DNA of 64,000 nucleotides from Promicromonospora panici (lineage in GTDB: Bacteria; Actinomycetota; Actinomycetes; Actinomycetales; Cellulomonadaceae), in contig NZ_UWYY01000002.1 in assembly GCF_900608595.1 (NCBI RefSeq), positions 328,010-392,009 on the forward strand, in the 5' to 3' direction. Under the pieces are notes generated by a model. It ran no database searches and was not told the origin of the DNA. It saw nothing but the letters and a program-made list of their open reading frames with translations. Each line of letters opens with the position of its first letter. The first letter of the stretch is position 1. Both the position numbers and the translations under genes were made by a program. Shown here in pieces: positions 45,186 through 54,151 of this stretch.

Positions 45186-46241
45186 TCAGACCCGGTCCTC
45201 CGGTACGGGGTTCGCCGCCCGGCCCTCGGTCGACAGGAGCAGGACGACGGCGTCGGGCCGCAGGCCGATCGCTTCCCGCCAGCCGGCCTGCCCGAGCACC
45301 AGGCGGGCCGCCGCCAGCGTCGCCGCACCGCACGGCCCGGAGTCGACGCCGGAGCGCTCCAGGTCCTCGACGGCGGCGGCGGCCTGGTCGTCGGAGACGG
45401 TGACGGCGCCGTCCAGCCCGTCGCGTAGCACCGGCCAGGCGAGCGCCGAGACGGTGCCGCAGTTGAGGCCGGTCATGATCGTGTCGCCCGTCGGCGCGGT
45501 CACGGGCTTTCCCGCGCGCAGGGATGCCACCAGCGCGGCGGCGCGGTCGGGCTCGACGGCGAGCAGCGTGACGCCGTCGGCCCCCGCACCGCGGTAGTGG
45601 CTCACCACGGCCTGCGCGAACGAGCCGACGCCGACCGGTACGACCACCAGGTCGGGCGCCGCAAGCCCCAGGGCGGCCAGCTGGTCGTCGGTCTCGAGGC
45701 ACAGCGTCGAGTAGCCGTCGACTATCCACTGCGGGACGTCCGCGTAGCCGGCCCAGGACGTGTCCTGCACCAGCACCGCCTCCGGGTCTGCTGCGGCAGC
45801 GGCCGCGGCACGCGCCACGACGTCGTCGTAGACGCCGTCGACCTCGACCACCTGCGCGCCCTCCGCGCCGATCGCCTTCTTCGCGGCCTCCGTGATGCCC
45901 GGCGGGTAGTAGATCGTCGCCGCCGCGCCGATCAGGGCGGCGACGTGGGCGACGGCCCGACCGTGGTTCCCGTCGGTGGCGGCGTACAGCCGGACGGCGC
46001 GGCCCCGCACGGCGTCGCGCACCGCGTCCAGCGTGACCTCTGACAGGCCGAACCGCTCACCCAGCGCCCGCGCCGTCGCGTAGGACGCACCGAGGATCTT
46101 GAACGCCGGCAGCCCGAGCCGGCTCGACTCCTCCTTCACCAGCACCCGCCCGACGCCGAGCTCCGTCGCGAGCCGGGGAACGTCCCGCAGCGGCGTCGGC
46201 TGGTATCCGGGCAGGGTGCGGTGAAAGTCGATGGCGGGCAT
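45186..46241 (-). CDS. PLP-dependent diaminopropionate ammonia-lyase-like enzyme
   Basis: 351 residues of the tryptophan-synthase-beta/threonine-dehydratase fold. The PLP lysine is Lys48 in GLPAFKILGASYA; AATDGNHGRAVA binds the substrate, and VVVPVGVGSFAQAV resembles the phosphate-binding glycine loop. GLNCGTVSALAW and a C-terminal Ser/Thr (LLLLSTEGR) fit the DpaL group. It would cleave 2,3-diaminopropionate or a related amino acid to pyruvate and ammonia; the true substrate is uncertain. It lies 37 bases upstream of the rRNA methyltransferase gene. Confidence 0.83.
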   Translation of the reverse strand: MPAIDFHRTLPGYQPTPLRDVPRLATELGVGRVLVKEESSRLGLPAFKILGASYATARALGERFGLSEVTLDAVRDAVRGRAVRLYAATDGNHGRAVAHVAALIGAAATIYYPPGITEAAKKAIGAEGAQVVEVDGVYDDVVARAAAAAAADPEAVLVQDTSWAGYADVPQWIVDGYSTLCLETDDQLAALGLAAPDLVVVPVGVGSFAQAVVSHYRGAGADGVTLLAVEPDRAAALVASLRAGKPVTAPTGDTIMTGLNCGTVSALAWPVLRDGLDGAVTVSDDQAAAAVEDLERSGVDSGPCGAATLAAARLVLGQAGWREAIGLRPDAVVLLLSTEGRAANPVPEDRV

Positions 46242-46304
46242 ATGGTCGATTGTCCCCGATGAGCTCGACCCGCGGCGTCCGGGAGGGCCGCCCGGCCGCG
46301 GCCG

Positions 46305-47534
46305 CTACGCCATCTGGACGAGCTCAGGCAGCGTCAGGGCCGAGTGGGCTGCGCGTGGCGTCGGCTCCGGCATGGCCACGAGCTCGCGCAGCATGGTGTT
46401 GCGCTGCTCCAGCGCCTCGGCCGTGGCGGGGAAGAGCCTGGCCCCGCCGTCGTCCACCAGCGCCTGGTTCAGGGTGACGAACTCCCGGGTGTCGCGCTCG
46501 TAGGCGGCGAACGCCTCGGCGTGGTCCGGGTGTGTGGCCAGGGAGTGGGCGAGCATGTAGGAGCCCGTCAGCGCGAGGCTGGAGCCCTGTCCGGTCAGGA
46601 ACGACGGCGCGTACGCGGCGTCGCCGGCGAGCGCGACCCGGCCGTTGGACCAGCTGGGCAGGCGGATCTGGCTGACGACGTCGAAGAACAGGTCGCCCGC
46701 GTCACGCATCGCGCCCACGAGGCCAGGGACCTCCCAGCCGGCTCCGGCGAAGGTCGACGCGACGAGATCCCAGCGAGCCACCGGGTCCCGCAGCGCGGCG
46801 AGCGGCCGTTCCGGCTGGCGGAAGGTCAGGAATGCGGTCAGCTCGTGGTCGTCCCCGGTGGCATAGAGAGCCGCCGATCTGCCCGGGACGCTCCAGAGCC
46901 GCACCTCACGGGAGAGCCCGAAGGTGTTGGGCACCGTGAAGACGGCGACGCAGTAGCCCAGGTAGCGGTCGAACTGCGCCTCGGGTCCGAGCACGAGCTC
47001 CCGGGTGCGGGAGTGGATGCCGTCGGCGCCGAGCACCAGGTCGAACGTACGCTGCCTGCCGCTGCGGAACGTGACGTCGACCCCGTGCCCGGACTGGTCG
47101 AGGGTGTCGATGGCGTCGTCGAACAGGAACTCCACGTCGTCCCGGACCGCCGCGTGGAGGATCGCCGTCAGGTCTCCGCGGCGCACCTCGAGGTCCCGCT
47201 CGGCGCCCCCGGCGACGGCGCCCCCGTCGAGCGCGACGATCTCGCCGCCGTCGGCGTCGAGAAAGGTGAAGCGAGGAGATCCGATGTGCGCGTCCTGCAG
47301 CTGCGGCAGGATCCCCATCCGCCGCACTACTTCGATCGCTGTGCCGCGCACGTCGATCGGGTACCCCCCGCCACGCGGTGCGCTCGCCTTCTCCACCACC
47401 GTGACCGCGAACCCGTACCGGTGCAGCCAGTACGCCAGGGTCGGTCCGGCGATGCTGGCCCCGGAGATCAGTACGGTGCGCTGCGGTCGGATGCTTGTGC
47501 CTGTCGAATGAACTGTGGGTGTCGTGCTCTCCAT
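46305..47534 (-). CDS. FAD-dependent monooxygenase (PHBH/TetX-like)
   Basis: 409 residues from ATG 47534. N-terminal GxGxxG-type FAD motif VLISGASIAGPTLAYWLHRYGFAVTVVEKA. Second FAD motif RVALAGDAAYAPSFLTGQGSSLALTGSYMLAHSL. The DG motif is LVLGADGIHSRTREL. The family hydroxylates aromatic or polyketide substrates and includes TetX-like drug inactivators. Substrate unknown. It is encoded beside a DUF1772 protein. Confidence 0.88.
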   Translation of the reverse strand: MESTTPTVHSTGTSIRPQRTVLISGASIAGPTLAYWLHRYGFAVTVVEKASAPRGGGYPIDVRGTAIEVVRRMGILPQLQDAHIGSPRFTFLDADGGEIVALDGGAVAGGAERDLEVRRGDLTAILHAAVRDDVEFLFDDAIDTLDQSGHGVDVTFRSGRQRTFDLVLGADGIHSRTRELVLGPEAQFDRYLGYCVAVFTVPNTFGLSREVRLWSVPGRSAALYATGDDHELTAFLTFRQPERPLAALRDPVARWDLVASTFAGAGWEVPGLVGAMRDAGDLFFDVVSQIRLPSWSNGRVALAGDAAYAPSFLTGQGSSLALTGSYMLAHSLATHPDHAEAFAAYERDTREFVTLNQALVDDGGARLFPATAEALEQRNTMLRELVAMPEPTPRAAHSALTLPELVQMA

Positions 47535-47637
47535 GACTCGAACGTAGGTGCCGAGCACTGCGGCCCGGAATGGTGCGTACCGCCCAGGACCAGTAGGGAT
47601 GTCCCCCTGGTGCCGCCGGGACGGTGCCCCGTCCGGA

Positions 47638-48093
47638 TCAGACGAGCCCGACCGCCGCGAGCGCCGTCGCAATGACGCCGGCGAGCGTGCGCACGTGGTT
47701 CCAGCCGGTCCAGGGACGCCAGTAGGCGCGCCATCCGGCGGCTTTGTCGTGGGAGGCGAGGAGACGATTGTTGAGGGGCACGTTCAGGGCCATCGTCACG
47801 CCGAAGGTGCCGACAAGGTAGACGGCGGCCGCGGCGAGGATCCAGGCACCGCCGTCGTGCCCGCCGACGAGGCCCCAGATGCCGGTCACGGCGGGTACGA
47901 GCAGGGCACCGAAGAAGACGCTCATGAACGCGGGCAGCGGTGCGGTCTCGTTGATGCCGTTCATGGCCGCTCCGGCGGCCTCGTCGGACGCGCGGGCGAG
48001 GCCGCTCATGATGAACGACGAGAAGCCGTAGAACACGCCCGCCGAGAGCCCGAGCAGCACCACCGATGCCACGGCGAAGATCGTCCAGACCAT
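47638..48093 (-). CDS. DUF1772 (anthrone-oxygenase-like) membrane protein
   Basis: 151 residues from ATG 48093. Four hydrophobic helices: IFAVASVVLLGLSAGVFYGFSSFIM, FMSVFFGALLVPAVTGIWGLVGG, WILAAAAVYLVGTFGVTMALNVPLNNRL, and LAGVIATALAAVGLV. The NVPLNNRL and WxxWTGWNHVRT segments are typical of DUF1772. Some fungal relatives are noncatalytic oxygenase helpers; the bacterial role is unknown. It is upstream of the monooxygenase gene on the same strand. Confidence 0.85.
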   Translation of the reverse strand: MVWTIFAVASVVLLGLSAGVFYGFSSFIMSGLARASDEAAGAAMNGINETAPLPAFMSVFFGALLVPAVTGIWGLVGGHDGGAWILAAAAVYLVGTFGVTMALNVPLNNRLLASHDKAAGWRAYWRPWTGWNHVRTLAGVIATALAAVGLV

Positions 48094-48243
48094 CTGAAGC
48101 CTCCAGGTCAGCGCATCAGTGCGGTGAACTGCAGCCACTCTTGCACGAACTCGTCGGCATGCAAGGCCCCTCGGATAACAGATCGGGCACACCGGGCACT
48201 TTCGGCCCCCGGAGTGTCGGTGTGCCGTGGAACACTTCGAGTC

Positions 48244-48867
48244 ATGCTCGAACTTGCCACCGGAACCGGACTCGCCTTGTCGGCGGGCCTCAACGCATGG
48301 ATCCCGCTCATCTTCCTCGGCGTGCTCTCGCGCTTCACGGATCTCGTGCAGCTGCCGAGCACGTGGGCATGGCTGGAGAACGGATGGGTCCTGGCGATCC
48401 TGACCGTGCTCCTGGTGCTCGAGTTCGCGGCGGACAAGATCCCGGTGCTGGACTCCATCAATGACGTGGTGCAGACCATCATCCGCCCCACCGCGGGCGG
48501 CATCGCGTTCGGCGCCGGCTCGATGTCCGAGACGACCACGGTCACGGACCCGAGCACGTTCGTGCAGTCCGGCCAGTGGATCCCCATCGTCTCCGGGATC
48601 GTCCTGGCCCTCGGCACGCATGCGGCGAAGGCAGGTGGCCGCGTCGTCGCCAATACGGTCTCGGGCGGTACCGCCGCACCCGTGGTGAGCGCCGCGGAGG
48701 ACGTCACCAGCGTCGGCCTCGGGTTCCTCTCCGTGCTGGCCCCCCTCGCGATCATCCCGGTCATGATCCTGTTCGTGATCGGTGTGATCCTGCTGATCCG
48801 AAGCCTGGCCAAGCATCGCCGCGCCCGCGCGGCGGGACCGGGCGACCCTGATGCCTACTACGTCTGA
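48244..48867 (+). CDS. DUF4126 membrane protein
   Basis: 207 residues from ATG 48244. Hydrophobic segments LALSAGLNAWIPLIFLGVLSRF, GWVLAILTVLLVLEFAADKIPVLD, and LAPLAIIPVMILFVIGVILLIRSLAK. The D-K-I-P-V-L-D-S-I-N-D motif is characteristic of DUF4126. Function unknown. It overlaps the next gene by 17 bases. Confidence 0.85.
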   Translation: MLELATGTGLALSAGLNAWIPLIFLGVLSRFTDLVQLPSTWAWLENGWVLAILTVLLVLEFAADKIPVLDSINDVVQTIIRPTAGGIAFGAGSMSETTTVTDPSTFVQSGQWIPIVSGIVLALGTHAAKAGGRVVANTVSGGTAAPVVSAAEDVTSVGLGFLSVLAPLAIIPVMILFVIGVILLIRSLAKHRRARAAGPGDPDAYYV

Positions 48868-49945
48868 CGTGCGGACGATCCAGCGCGCCCGGCTCACCTC
48901 GGTGGGCCTGGGCGCACTGGGAGCCGCCGACGGCGGCGCCGTGTCCGGCGTCGTCGCCGGGCTGGGCGCCGTCCAGTCGCAGGAGCTGCACTCGTCCGCG
49001 TGGGGCGTGGCGCAGCGTCTGGCCACCCCGGCCATGCTCGCCGAGGTGCAGGCCGCGTTGGCCGACGGCTCGATCCTGCGCACCCACATCCTGCGCCCTA
49101 CCTGGCACTACGTGGTGCCCGCCGACCTGGCGCCACTCATGACCGCCACGGCGCCCCGAGTCCGCCGGGCGATGCTCTCGGCGGAGCGGTCGTACGGGTT
49201 CGACTACTCCCTGCTCCCCCGCCGGCACGCCGTGCTCGTCGACGCTCTGGCCGGCGGCCCGCTCACGCGCAAGGAGATCGGCGCTGTGCTCGCCGAGGAC
49301 GAGGGCGCACCGCTGGACGCCTGGCACCTGGGCCAGGTCATGATGCACGCGGAGCTCGACCTGCTCGTCGCGAGCGGTCCGATGCAGGGCAAGCAGGCCA
49401 CCTACCGGCTGCTTCCGGAGCTGAAGGCCTGGGACGAGGACGAGGCCCGCATCCACCTGGCCCGCGCGTACGTCCGCGGCCACGGCCCGTGCCGCGCAGA
49501 GGACGTCGCCTGGTGGGGCACGCTCACCAAGACGGCGGCTCGTGCCGCGGTGGCCGACGCCGGGCTCACCCGGCACGAGCTCGCCGGCCTGACCCTCTGG
49601 ACCGACGGCGACCTGCCCGAACCCGCGCCGGCGGGCACCGTCCGGCTGCTGTCGGTCTACGACGAGCTCTTCTGCCACGACTTCAAGGGTTGGCCTCCCC
49701 TGACGCGTGAGGCGATGCCCAGCCGCTGGCTGTACACGGGCCTGGTGATGCTGGACGGGATGATCGCCGGCGGCTGGTCCCGCGTCCTCAAGTCGCAGAG
49801 CGTAGAGATCACCGTCGAGCTCACCGAGGAGCCGACCGCCAAGGTGTGGGCCGCCATCGAGGAGGAGGCCGAGCGCTACGGTCAGTTCTGCGGGCTCGCG
49901 CCGACCCTGACCCGCGGCGCGGTGGGCAAGGGCACGATCGGCTGA
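48851..49945 (+). CDS. Winged-helix HTH_42 protein, AlkZ-like DNA glycosylase family
   Basis: 364 residues. It has the QxQ motif (Q42-S43-Q44 in VQSQELHSSAWGVAQR) that is catalytic in AlkZ/YcaQ glycosylases. DGSILRTHILRPTWHYVVPADL, PLTRKEIGAVL winged-helix segments and LLSVYDELFCHDFKGWPPL follow. AlkZ enzymes remove interstrand crosslinks such as those of azinomycin. Many relatives, sometimes next to antibiotic genes, are untested, so lesion repair is inference. Confidence 0.82.
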   Translation: MPTTSDVRTIQRARLTSVGLGALGAADGGAVSGVVAGLGAVQSQELHSSAWGVAQRLATPAMLAEVQAALADGSILRTHILRPTWHYVVPADLAPLMTATAPRVRRAMLSAERSYGFDYSLLPRRHAVLVDALAGGPLTRKEIGAVLAEDEGAPLDAWHLGQVMMHAELDLLVASGPMQGKQATYRLLPELKAWDEDEARIHLARAYVRGHGPCRAEDVAWWGTLTKTAARAAVADAGLTRHELAGLTLWTDGDLPEPAPAGTVRLLSVYDELFCHDFKGWPPLTREAMPSRWLYTGLVMLDGMIAGGWSRVLKSQSVEITVELTEEPTAKVWAAIEEEAERYGQFCGLAPTLTRGAVGKGTIG

Positions 49946-50059
49946 CGGTCAGGATCGCCCGACCACTGGGATTCACCCCCGCGACTCCCCCGCTTCACCC
50001 GGGCGTGACTGGATGGGGTCCGTCCTTCCCCCAGCACCCCGCTCTTTGGAGGCCGATCC

Positions 50060-51628
50060 ATGTCCTCGTCCCTGCACCTGCCACGCCGGCAGTTCCTCGC
50101 CCTGGGCGGCGTCGCCCTCGGCACGACCGCGCTCGTCGCCGCCGACCCCGCCGCTTCCGCGCTCGCGTCGGGCCGCGTGCCCGACGGCGTCTTCACGCTC
50201 GGCGTCGCCTCGGGTGACCCGCGGCCGGACGGCGTGGTCCTGTGGACCCGGCTCGCACCCGACCCGGTGGCGGCCGACGGCCTGGGCGGCATGCCGGCCC
50301 GCGCGTTCGACGTCGTCTGGGAGGTGGCCACGGACGAGCGGTTCCGCCGGATCGTGCGCCGTGGCGTCTCCCGTGCCACGCCCGAGTGGGCGCACTCCGT
50401 GCACGTGGAGCTGCACGGTCTGAGGCCGGACCGCGTGTACTGGTACCGGTTCCGCGCGGGCGACCAGGTGAGCGCCGTCGGGCGGACGCGGACGGCGCCG
50501 TCGCGTGCTGCCCGCCTCGAGTCGCTGACCTTTGCCTTCGCGAGCTGCCAGGCCTGGACCGACGGTCACTTCACCGCCTTCCGGCACATGGCCGCCGAGG
50601 ATCTGGACCTCGTGGTCCACCTGGGCGACTACATCTACGAGGGCGGCGGCGCGGGCACCATCGGGCGGCCGCACCTGCCCGCCACCGAGACGTTCTCACT
50701 GGCGGACTACCGGATCCGGTACGGCCAGTACAAGCTCGACCCGCACCTGCAGGCCGCGCACGCGACGGCGCCGTGGGTGGTCGCGCCCGACGACCACGAG
50801 GTCGAGAACAACTGGGCCGGCGACCACTCGCAGCCGGACACCGAGCCCGACCAGGACCCCGCCGTCTTCCGCCTGCGCCGTGCCGCCGCCTACCAGGCGT
50901 ACTACGAGAACCTGCCGCTGCGCCGGTCCTCCATGCCGCACGACGCGGAGATGCAGGTCTACCGGCGCCTCACGTTCGGCGACATGCTGCAGCTCAACGT
51001 GCTCGACACCCGCCGGTTCCGCGACCAGCAGCTCACCGACCCGGCGCAGCGCTGGGACCCGAGCCGGCAGATGCTCGGCGCCGAGCAGGAGACCTGGCTG
51101 CTGGACGGCCTCGCGGCGTCGACCGCCGCCTGGAACGTGCTGGGCAACCAGGTGTTCGCCTTCGAGGCCGACCACACGGACGGGCCCGGCGAGCGGTTCG
51201 GCATGGACCCGTGGGACGGCTACGCCGCCGCCCGGCAGCGGCTGTTCGACGGCGTCCTGGACCGCGGCGTCGAGAACTACCTGATGATCACCGGCGACGC
51301 CCACCGCAGCGTCGCCGCGGACCTCAAGCAGGACTTCTCGAACGCGTCCTCGGCGACGGTCGGCGTCGAGTTCCTCGGCACGTCCGTCACCTCGGGCGGC
51401 AACGGCACCGACAACGACGCCCTCGGCAACACCTGGCTCGCAGAGAACCCGCACATGAAGTTCCACAACGTGCAGCGCGGCTACCAGGTCTGCCACCTCG
51501 GGCGCGACGAGATGCGCACCGACTACCGGGTGCTCCCGTTCGTGAGCGAGCCCGGGGCTCCGATCAGCACACGCGCGAGCGTGTACGTCGAGAACGGGCG
51601 CGCCGGGGTGGCGCAGGTCGAGGCGTAG
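50060..51628 (+). CDS. phoD: PhoD-type alkaline phosphatase/phosphodiesterase, Tat-exported
   Basis: 522 residues from ATG 50060 after TTTGGAGG. A twin-arginine signal (LPRRQFLALGGVALGTTALVAADPAASA) fits export with bound metals. The N-terminal fibronectin-like part has FTLGVASGDPRPDGVVLWTRLAP. Metal site motifs: FAFASCQAWTDG, LDLVVHLGDYIYEGGG, VAPDDHEVENNW and LMITGDAHRS. It releases phosphate from phosphate esters outside the cell, usually under phosphate starvation. No Pho box was identified. Confidence 0.93.
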   Translation: MSSSLHLPRRQFLALGGVALGTTALVAADPAASALASGRVPDGVFTLGVASGDPRPDGVVLWTRLAPDPVAADGLGGMPARAFDVVWEVATDERFRRIVRRGVSRATPEWAHSVHVELHGLRPDRVYWYRFRAGDQVSAVGRTRTAPSRAARLESLTFAFASCQAWTDGHFTAFRHMAAEDLDLVVHLGDYIYEGGGAGTIGRPHLPATETFSLADYRIRYGQYKLDPHLQAAHATAPWVVAPDDHEVENNWAGDHSQPDTEPDQDPAVFRLRRAAAYQAYYENLPLRRSSMPHDAEMQVYRRLTFGDMLQLNVLDTRRFRDQQLTDPAQRWDPSRQMLGAEQETWLLDGLAASTAAWNVLGNQVFAFEADHTDGPGERFGMDPWDGYAAARQRLFDGVLDRGVENYLMITGDAHRSVAADLKQDFSNASSATVGVEFLGTSVTSGGNGTDNDALGNTWLAENPHMKFHNVQRGYQVCHLGRDEMRTDYRVLPFVSEPGAPISTRASVYVENGRAGVAQVEA

Positions 51629-51644
51629 TCGGCAGACTCCGCAT

Positions 51645-52331
51645 ATGACTCGCATCGCCGTCGAAGGCCAGGCCACGCGCACGCACCCCGCGGAGCGTGG
51701 CACCGTCAACCTGCACGTCGCCTTCTCGGGCACCCTCCGCAACGACGTCGTCGACCAGGTGGCCCGCACCCACACCATCCTCGTGGAGCAGGCCAGGGCG
51801 CACGTCTCGGCGGGTGCCGCGGAGAAGTGGGACTCGGACTCCGTGCACTCGTACGTCTACGACGACCGGGTCAGGAGCTCCCAGGCGGGCGGCAAGCAGC
51901 GGGTCCGACGGTTCCGCGCCTCGGCGCGCCTGTCGGTGACGTTCCGTGACTTCGAGGCGCTGTCCACCTGGCTCGCCGACATCATGGACGTCGACGGCGT
52001 CGAGATCAACCGGATCTCCTGGGATCTGACCGACGAGACGCGCAAGACGCTCCTCGCCGAGGCGCGGGTGGAGGCCGCCGAGGAGACGGCGGTGCGTGCG
52101 CAGTCGTACGCAGACGCGCTGGGCCTCGGCCCGGTCGCGCCCGTCGCGATCTACGAGGCGGGCCTGCGCGGTGGCGGCAACGGCGGCAACGCCCCGATGT
52201 ATGCCATGCGTGCGAGTGCGGGCGATTACGGCGCCGCCGGCGGCGCGGAGGTCGAGCTCCAGCCCCGGGACATCGACGTCGACGTCACGCTGTCGGCCGA
52301 CTACGAGGCGGGTGTGCCCGCCGAGGGCTGA
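51645..52331 (+). CDS. SIMPL (DUF541) domain protein
   Basis: 228 residues from ATG 51645, 16 bases after phoD. IAVEGQATRTHPAERGTVNLHVAFSG starts the SIMPL fold. VSVTFRDFEALSTWLADIMDVDGVEINRISWDL and ARVEAAEETAVRAQSYADALGLG follow. No signal peptide is visible, unlike many periplasmic members. Function unknown. Confidence 0.85.
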   Translation: MTRIAVEGQATRTHPAERGTVNLHVAFSGTLRNDVVDQVARTHTILVEQARAHVSAGAAEKWDSDSVHSYVYDDRVRSSQAGGKQRVRRFRASARLSVTFRDFEALSTWLADIMDVDGVEINRISWDLTDETRKTLLAEARVEAAEETAVRAQSYADALGLGPVAPVAIYEAGLRGGGNGGNAPMYAMRASAGDYGAAGGAEVELQPRDIDVDVTLSADYEAGVPAEG

Positions 52332-52388
52332 GGCTCCGAACCGCAAGATCACGGTTCATCCCTCCTCGGCGCCGGGCAGAATGGCAGG

Positions 52389-52877
52389 GTGCGCCTCGAT
52401 GCCAGGGACTGCCGCTCCCGCTTCGTCGCGGCCCGGCGCGCCTATCTCGCCACGGCCGACGCCGGCGGCGTGCCACACCTCGTGCCGGTGACGTTCGCCC
52501 TGATCAGGGCCACCGGCACGCCCGCCAACAGCCCCGCAGACAACATCACGGACAACGCCGGCGCCGATGCACCGGCGGGTGACGAGATAGTCACTGCCAT
52601 CGACCACAAGCCCAAGACGGGACACGACCTGAAACGCCTGCGCAACCTTGCCGAGAACCCACGGGTCGCGTTCCTCGTGGACCGGTACGACGACGACTGG
52701 GCGCACCTCTGGTGGGTGCGCGCCGACGGCGTCGCCACGATCGAACACGATGGCGAGCCCCGCGTGGCGGCGCTGGATGCGCTCGCCGCGCGGTACCCGC
52801 AGTACCGCGAGCGGCGGCCGGACGGCCCGCTGATCATGGTGCGGGTGACCCGGTGGTCCGGCTGGGCCCACGACTGA
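52389..52877 (+). CDS. TIGR03668-type PPOX-class F420-dependent oxidoreductase
   Basis: 162 residues from GTG 52389. A pyridoxamine-oxidase-like split barrel: RFVAARRAYLATADAGGVPHLVPVTFAL, AIDHKPKTGHDLKRLRNLAENPRVAFLVDRYDDDWAHLWWVRADG. The HKPKT and DxYDDDW patterns are typical of F420-using members in actinobacteria. Substrate unknown. An insertion of about 15 residues (TGTPANSPADNITDNAGADAP) after the second strand is unusual. Confidence 0.85.
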   Translation: MRLDARDCRSRFVAARRAYLATADAGGVPHLVPVTFALIRATGTPANSPADNITDNAGADAPAGDEIVTAIDHKPKTGHDLKRLRNLAENPRVAFLVDRYDDDWAHLWWVRADGVATIEHDGEPRVAALDALAARYPQYRERRPDGPLIMVRVTRWSGWAHD

Positions 52878-52895
52878 GCCCAGCCGGACCCGGTT

Positions 52896-53273
52896 TCACA
52901 CCCACTGGACGAGCTGCCACACGATCCCGTTGGGGTCGGCGAACTGGCAGTAGCGCTCCCCCCAGGGCTCGGTCTCCGGCGGCGTCACCACCTCAGCCCC
53001 GGTGGCGGAGATCCGCGCGTACTCGGCGTCGAGGTCGTCCACGACGAACGCGATGAGCAGCCCCTGGCCTGCGGGGCCGGCGATGCGCTCGGGCTTGAAT
53101 GTGCCCAGGCCGACGCGCAGGAACACGATGTTGACGCCGGCCGTCGGGTGCGTGAGCGACACGAAGCCTTCGTCGGACATGGCCTCGGTGAAACCGAGGT
53201 GCTGCGTGGCGAACTCGGCCGACGCGGCGACGTCGGGCACGTTGAGGGACAGGGCGGTACCGGTGATGTTCAA
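52896..53273 (-). CDS. VOC-superfamily (glyoxalase/bleomycin-resistance-like) protein
   Basis: 125 residues. TTG 53273 is chosen because GAGGAG lies five bases upstream. Two beta-alpha-beta modules: LSLNVPDVAASAEFATQHLGFTEAMSDEGFVSL and LLIAFVVDDLDAEYARISATGAEVVTPPETEPWGERYCQFADPNGIVWQLVQWV. The terminal Glu expected as a metal ligand in many members is replaced by Q-L-V. It is divergent from the TetR gene and likely its target. Confidence 0.85.
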   Translation of the reverse strand: MNITGTALSLNVPDVAASAEFATQHLGFTEAMSDEGFVSLTHPTAGVNIVFLRVGLGTFKPERIAGPAGQGLLIAFVVDDLDAEYARISATGAEVVTPPETEPWGERYCQFADPNGIVWQLVQWV

Positions 53274-53301
53274 GCGGACTCCTCGCGTCAGGATCATAAC
53301 C

Positions 53302-53316
53302 TTGTACAGCGTACAA
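53302..53316. promoter_or_regulatory. TetR-type operator
   Basis: TTGTACAGCGTACAA: perfect 6-bp arms TTGTAC/GTACAA around AGC, in the 95-base gap between the VOC gene and the TetR gene. A further GTACAACG overlap extends it. Its position fits dual control of both genes by the TetR protein. Confidence 0.75.
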
Positions 53317-53368
53317 CGTAGGATGGTTGCAGAATGTTCCCGGCCCGTCACCCTGATTCTGGAGACCC

Positions 53369-54076
53369 ATGCCCCGTGAGCTGATCGACCTGCTCTGGCG
53401 TGATCACCCGGCCGCACCGCAGGGCGGAGCGCGCGGGCCCCGGTCGCGCGTCACCACGGGCGCTGTGGTCGACGTCGCCATCACGCTGGCCGACACCGAG
53501 GGCCTCGCCGCCGTCACGGTCCGGCGTCTCGGCGACGCCCTGGGCATCTCGACGATGTCCGTCTACACGCACGTGAACGGCCGCGACGACCTGCTGGTCC
53601 TGATGGCCGACGCCGTCCACGCGCGGATACCGCTGCCGGCCCACGGCACCGCGGGCTGGCGCACGCGGGTGCGCCGGGTCGCCGAGACGAACCTGGCCCT
53701 GCACCTCGACCATCCCTGGCTGCTGGAGATCGACGACGACCGCACGGCGTTCGGACCCGGCACGATCGCCAAGTACGACCACGAGCTGCACGCCCTGGAC
53801 CAGCTGTCCCTGGACGACGTCGCCCGCGACGCCGCGCTCACCTTCGTGCTCGACTTCGTGCGTGCTGCCGCCCGTGCCCGACGCCGTGACCCGCGGGCGG
53901 ACGAGATGCCCGAGACCTGGGCGCGGTGGGCCGGGCGGCTCGCCGAGTACCTGGGCGACGACTACCCGCTGGCCCAACGCGTGGGCAGCGCCGCGGGCGA
54001 GGAGATGAACGCCGCCTCCAGCCCGGCCCACGCCTGGGAGTTCGGCCTGGCCCGGGTCCTGGACGCACTGGCGTGA
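53369..54076 (+). CDS. TetR-family regulator with TetR_C-type ligand domain
   Basis: 235 residues. HTH: DVAITLADTEGLAAVTVRRLGDALGISTMSVYTHVNGRDDLLVLMADAVH. The C-terminal part (WRTRVRRVAETNLALHLDHPWLLEIDDDRTAFGPGTIAKYDHELHALDQLSLDD) belongs to the TetR-C drug-binding type. The TTGTACnnnGTACAA site upstream suits this subgroup. Likely controls the divergent VOC gene and itself. Confidence 0.9.
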   Translation: MPRELIDLLWRDHPAAPQGGARGPRSRVTTGAVVDVAITLADTEGLAAVTVRRLGDALGISTMSVYTHVNGRDDLLVLMADAVHARIPLPAHGTAGWRTRVRRVAETNLALHLDHPWLLEIDDDRTAFGPGTIAKYDHELHALDQLSLDDVARDAALTFVLDFVRAAARARRRDPRADEMPETWARWAGRLAEYLGDDYPLAQRVGSAAGEEMNAASSPAHAWEFGLARVLDALA

Positions 54077-54085
54077 TCTCTTGGT

Positions 54086-54142
54086 TGTGGGCGTAACCGT
54101 AGCGACTACCTGCCCGTCTTAGGCGCAACGATCGCGCCCACA
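54086..54142. terminator. Imperfect long hairpin between convergent genes
   Basis: TGTGGGCG (54086-54093) pairs with CGCCCACA (54135-54142). Inside, most of the next 15 positions can pair with some mismatches and G-U pairs. It lies between the TetR gene and the acyltransferase gene, which converge. Confidence 0.5.
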
Positions 54143-54151
54143 GCAATGGGG

